From Verrucomicrobiota bacterium (lineage in GTDB: Bacteria; Verrucomicrobiota; Verrucomicrobiia; Opitutales; Seribacteraceae): a stretch of DNA of 9,732 bases. The notes beneath the pieces were generated by a model. The model was not told where the DNA came from and did not search any database. It saw nothing but the letters and a program-made list of their open reading frames with translations. Both the position numbers and the translations under genes were made by a program. The DNA lies in NCBI GenBank assembly GCA_014382645.1, contig JACNJI010000223.1:1-9732 (forward strand). Reading direction: 5' to 3'. Positions 8,401-9,732 of the stretch are shown here, in pieces (the first letter of the stretch is position 1; every line of letters begins with the position of its first letter).

Positions 8401-8684
8401 ATGTTGCCGTACAGATGCTGGAGGTCCACTGCGTCCATGGTCTCCAATGCATCGAATCGCAGGTCACCCTTTTGTTTCTCGGGGCCATGACAGGTAACGC
8501 AATAAGTATCCAACGCGCGCGTTGCTTGCTCGTGCAGCGCGACCGGGTCTATCTCCGGACTGGAAATCCTATCGTCCGCAGAGGTAGTCTGTCCAAACAG
8601 CTGCCCGAAAGATGCGACCAATAGGGTTATGAAACCAGATAAAGCCGATTGGTAACCTATCCGATACATCTTAGCTTGGGGCAT
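5439..8684 (-). CDS. Diheme DUF1592/DUF1588/DUF1585 cytochrome-type protein
   Basis: This 1081-residue exported protein belongs to the planctomycetal-type DUF1592 group. A signal peptide (about residues 6-31) is followed by a cytochrome c site CVTCH at 62-66, with GEMPP at 102-106 as expected in such domains. The DUF1587 position (about 140-190) is divergent: it reads RRWLISEFIFNEKINSLL rather than the usual RRLNRxEYxNTxRDLL. A DUF1595-like helix region ending in STEFAYRNEFG follows, then DUF1592-like sequence (from about SRALAYALTDNSPDEA). DUF1588 contains RKGILTHPAWL and a second heme-type site CWRCH at 927-931 within CHEKMDPLGLPFETYDDFG. DUF1585 occupies about the last 75 residues (SIIRHAFRYFLGRNE). 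A periplasmic electron-transfer or redox role is inferred from the two CxxCH sites. The start is either ATG 8684, overlapping the upstream gene by 14 bases, or ATG 8669, giving the junction TAA-G-ATG. The second gives a cleaner signal peptide and suggests translational coupling. Confidence 0.92.
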   Translation of the reverse strand: MPQAKMYRIGYQSALSGFITLLVASFGQLFGQTTSADDRISSPEIDPVALHEQATRALDTYCVTCHGPEKQKGDLRFDALETMDAVDLQHLYGNMLEVIQLGEMPPEKAKQPKGTEKKILLQWLDSQLTGNAAKALAEKLVRFEYGNVTSHEDLFSGEYADLAGYTPDRRWLISEFIFNEKINSLLNYRSTRKIYGTTHKVQGDSGVHWSPKTEHGNKFRRTITNPFLLPEKVGVRYSSHKRLTTGHLLTMIGNAKRVAGHMSSESIMKTHYPAMYALMETELNYREILRNREQFLRTYVFMERLLKNIYGEEHEKLLPKVVRQDIAYPGPPKHQANGIQKRHENLDFLGRFDQEDLQAILRGIVTYKGTEYKVEEITAKSESDNKGNAVWAPYSEANLAEYNHIIEQCERDWFLEGVTDYRIGNRITTMKLFYDTWDMNRLYPHVKKENFSAPNYTPLNDAEMAAISSTIKKNRKQGDRHVQIIDKCLAEWKAAFKADRQSAGGFQETLVAEFVIELHEQIFERKPTDSKLAENIVQFKLYLSKLDRQKAIGKLIESLVLSTEFAYRNEFGQGEADEHGRRLMSPRNASRALAYALTDNSPDEAMAKAAEEGRLGSRKDYEREIRRFLARRDKWNIIDENVQAANLNPSVTNQPIRKLRFFRDFFGYPKAQNVFKDDSRFGAGRHEQAVSRLIEEADMLVEHILQKDEQVFETLLTSGKFYVFHNGDNASMKAASDALRSIYDYFKNKNWQAWKPEDVAPHEAFLRTHWEFQREKQGDHPKILRKLQKMMDGLELHFSEGQTGALPYMKNGMGFWHGGPVLGRSGQQMRGEQVTTYWNLNWKTWDYPPNQPATIPNRKGILTHPAWLIAHAQNLETDPIHRGKWIREKLLAGTIPDVPITVDAVIPPDPHKTLRQRMEDRTGESYCWRCHEKMDPLGLPFETYDDFGRYRTAENLEHPENLIQEAKRGEVNAFGASLSVFKTLPVDPRGVLKGTGDPKLDGKVKDAFDLIDRLARSEKVRQSIIRHAFRYFLGRNETLSDSKTLIDANRAYVDNEGSFDEVIVSLLTSDSFIYRKRNTKE
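5443..5447 (-). promoter_or_regulatory. Shine-Dalgarno site of the DUF1552 gene
   Basis: On the minus strand AAGGA lies seven bases before the ATG at 5435, inside the last codons of the upstream cytochrome gene. It is the clearest ribosome-binding site in the window and supports the chosen start. Confidence 0.6.
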
Positions 8685-8937
8685 ACGCCATGACTTTAGG
8701 AATGAAGCAGATAACGACCCCGCATATCCCCATCGCCAGACCTACCACGCGCATGGCGCTTCCCGAGTTGTAGTTTGGGTTGATCTTCTCGGGGTCGGAA
8801 CCCCAAAGCCTGCCCCAACCGCGATAAACCGACCATGCTGTTTTGGGCAGGAATAGATGGAAGAAGCCGAGCAGTGCCAGGGGGACGCCGATGATGAGGC
8901 AAATTCCCCACGAGAATATTGAAACGATAAGGTCCAA
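8671..8937 (-). CDS. Small two-helix membrane protein, DUF6199-like
   Basis: This is an 88-residue protein. Hydrophobic segments at about 4-30 (IVSIFSWGICLIIGVPLALLG, broken by a proline) and 62-80 (MRVVGLAMGICGVVICFI) indicate two membrane helices. Between them is a loop with LPKTAWSVYRGWGRLWGSDPEKINPNY. The order FP/LPK, W, a charged loop with a D/E-P, then R-x-x-G at the start of helix two resembles small DUF6199-type membrane proteins, but I hold this loosely. The start is uncertain. TTG 8937 has GGGAG ten bases upstream; the frame is open back to a stop at 8962-8964 with no ATG in between. The gene sits 51 bases after the FGE-like gene and touches or overlaps the cytochrome gene, so it is placed as an operon member. 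Function is unknown; a membrane partner for the exported cytochrome protein is possible but unproven. Confidence 0.68.
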   Translation of the reverse strand: MDLIVSIFSWGICLIIGVPLALLGFFHLFLPKTAWSVYRGWGRLWGSDPEKINPNYNSGSAMRVVGLAMGICGVVICFIPKVMAYAPS

Positions 8938-8988
8938 ATCGCATTTTCTCCCGCAATCCAGTTATTCTGAATTTTCCGAATGATCGTT

Positions 8989-9732
8989 TTACTTTATTGG
9001 AGTGAGGACGAATTCCTTGATCGCCACGCCTTTTTGCGGTGGTTCGTCGCGCCAGAAATTCAGGAGGTTTTCACCTTTGACGAGAGTGACCTCAACGGGT
9101 TCCGAGATTTGCCAGACTCCTTCGGTGAAGGGCATCTTCATGGCTACCCCGGTCCCCTCGTTGGCCGAGACCTTGATCCGCTGATCATAGTTTGCCGTGA
9201 CCACCTTGGCTTCCAAGGAATACTTGCCCGCTCTTGAAGCCGATACCTGGTATCCGAACCGGGACTTCGTTGCTTGCTTGGGTCCGGTCGGGTCAGTCTT
9301 GGGGCTGACCGAATAATAGTTTTTGGCATACTTGTCTGATATGCGTTCGCAAACGTTTCCGTAGATATCGTAAAACCCCCAGGGATTTGGTTTTTTCTGC
9401 CCCACGGGATGAGACTTGGCCCCGGCGTTGTCCTTGAACCAGGCATAGTCTCCGATTCCGGAAGGATCCTCGCCGAAGAACCATTTGGTGCCCCGTCCCG
9501 CCCGGCTGGCATATTCCCACTCGGCTTCAGTGGGAAGCCTCCCATCGGCTCCCGTGATCTCGCTTATTCTAATGCAAAATTGCAGGGCGTCAGGTTCGGA
9601 TACGTTGTCGACCGGACAGTCCGGATTCTTGGCGGCTCGGCTCCGGTTTGATCCCAAGGCCACTTGGTACTGGGCTTGGGGCCTCTCGTACTTGCCCAGG
9701 GAGAAGACCTTGGGCAGACCCACTACCTGCCC
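8989..9732 (-). CDS. FGE-like (SUMF1-type) protein with a swapped C-terminal module, partial
   Basis: The frame is open at the right edge; 247 codons are seen, and GTG 9723 is only an internal codon or possible start. Window residues 10-151 match the middle of the FGE-sulfatase family (PF03781): FSLGKYE, PVDNVS, RLPTEAEWEYASRAG (65-79), GDYAWFKDN, HPVGQKKPNPWGFYDIYGNV and DPTGPK. Genuine family members then continue into an RGGSW-type segment; in formylglycine-generating enzymes this segment carries the active-site cysteine pair. That segment is absent here. Instead residues about 156-247 form a beta-rich tail (AGKYSLEAKVV, QRIKVSAN, EPVEVTLVKGENLLNFWR, GVAIKEFVLTPIK) like the end of a carbohydrate-binding-module-type sandwich. 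Conserved spots are also altered: YERPQ for YEVTQ, NVSEPDA for xVSWxDA, GNVCERIS for GNVWEWxS. It is therefore unlikely to make formylglycine; a binding role or a decaying gene are both possible. No frameshift is visible at the junction. Confidence 0.8.
   Translation of the reverse strand, partial: GQVVGLPKVFSLGKYERPQAQYQVALGSNRSRAAKNPDCPVDNVSEPDALQFCIRISEITGADGRLPTEAEWEYASRAGRGTKWFFGEDPSGIGDYAWFKDNAGAKSHPVGQKKPNPWGFYDIYGNVCERISDKYAKNYYSVSPKTDPTGPKQATKSRFGYQVSASRAGKYSLEAKVVTANYDQRIKVSANEGTGVAMKMPFTEGVWQISEPVEVTLVKGENLLNFWRDEPPQKGVAIKEFVLTPIK

Noticed and set aside
8696..8956. Alternative minus-strand frame with an ATG start across the small membrane protein
   Set aside because: Its product lacks the two hydrophobic helices and is rich in Arg/His as expected for a shifted frame; the 8671..8937 frame is the coherent one.

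Overview
The window most likely comes from the PVC superphylum (Verrucomicrobiota or Planctomycetota). The evidence is gene content: a large planctomycetal-type cytochrome protein with DUF1595/DUF1592/DUF1588/DUF1585-like regions paired with a DUF1552 protein, a sulfatase start, an FGE-sulfatase-like protein, a long FG-GAP/UnbV protein, many signal peptides and few Shine-Dalgarno sites. The sequence alone does not decide between the two phyla. No RNA genes, CRISPR arrays, insertion sequences or phage genes are visible.

Layout. At the left edge, on the minus strand, is the first part of a secreted sulfatase (1..96, cut by the window). Just upstream of it lies a small exported protein of unknown function (139..633, minus). 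A divergent intergenic region of about 130 bases follows and holds overlapping inverted repeats. On the plus strand, 809..3820 encodes a protein made of two seven-fold repeat sets: an FG-GAP propeller with a UnbV domain, then a second predicted propeller. Its natural signal peptide appears to begin at 764 and to be broken by an in-frame TAG at 794..796.

The right half, 3809 to the right edge, is one block of minus-strand genes, read from high to low coordinates. They are an FGE-like protein whose catalytic half is replaced by a beta-sandwich-like tail (cut by the right edge), an 88-residue two-helix membrane protein, the 1081-residue diheme DUF1592/DUF1588-type protein, a DUF1552 protein with a Tat-like leader, and a 65-residue ORF with a clear signal peptide but almost no mature domain. 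The gaps are 51, about -14 to +1, 3 and 31 bases, so they look like one operon.

Most of the products are predicted to be exported or membrane-bound, so the window reads as an envelope or periplasmic gene set. The sulfatase suggests use of sulfated polysaccharide. The DUF1592/DUF1552 pair has no settled biochemical role. The most unusual points are the TAG in the signal peptide, the nested inverted repeats just before it, and the FGE-like protein that has lost its active-site segment.
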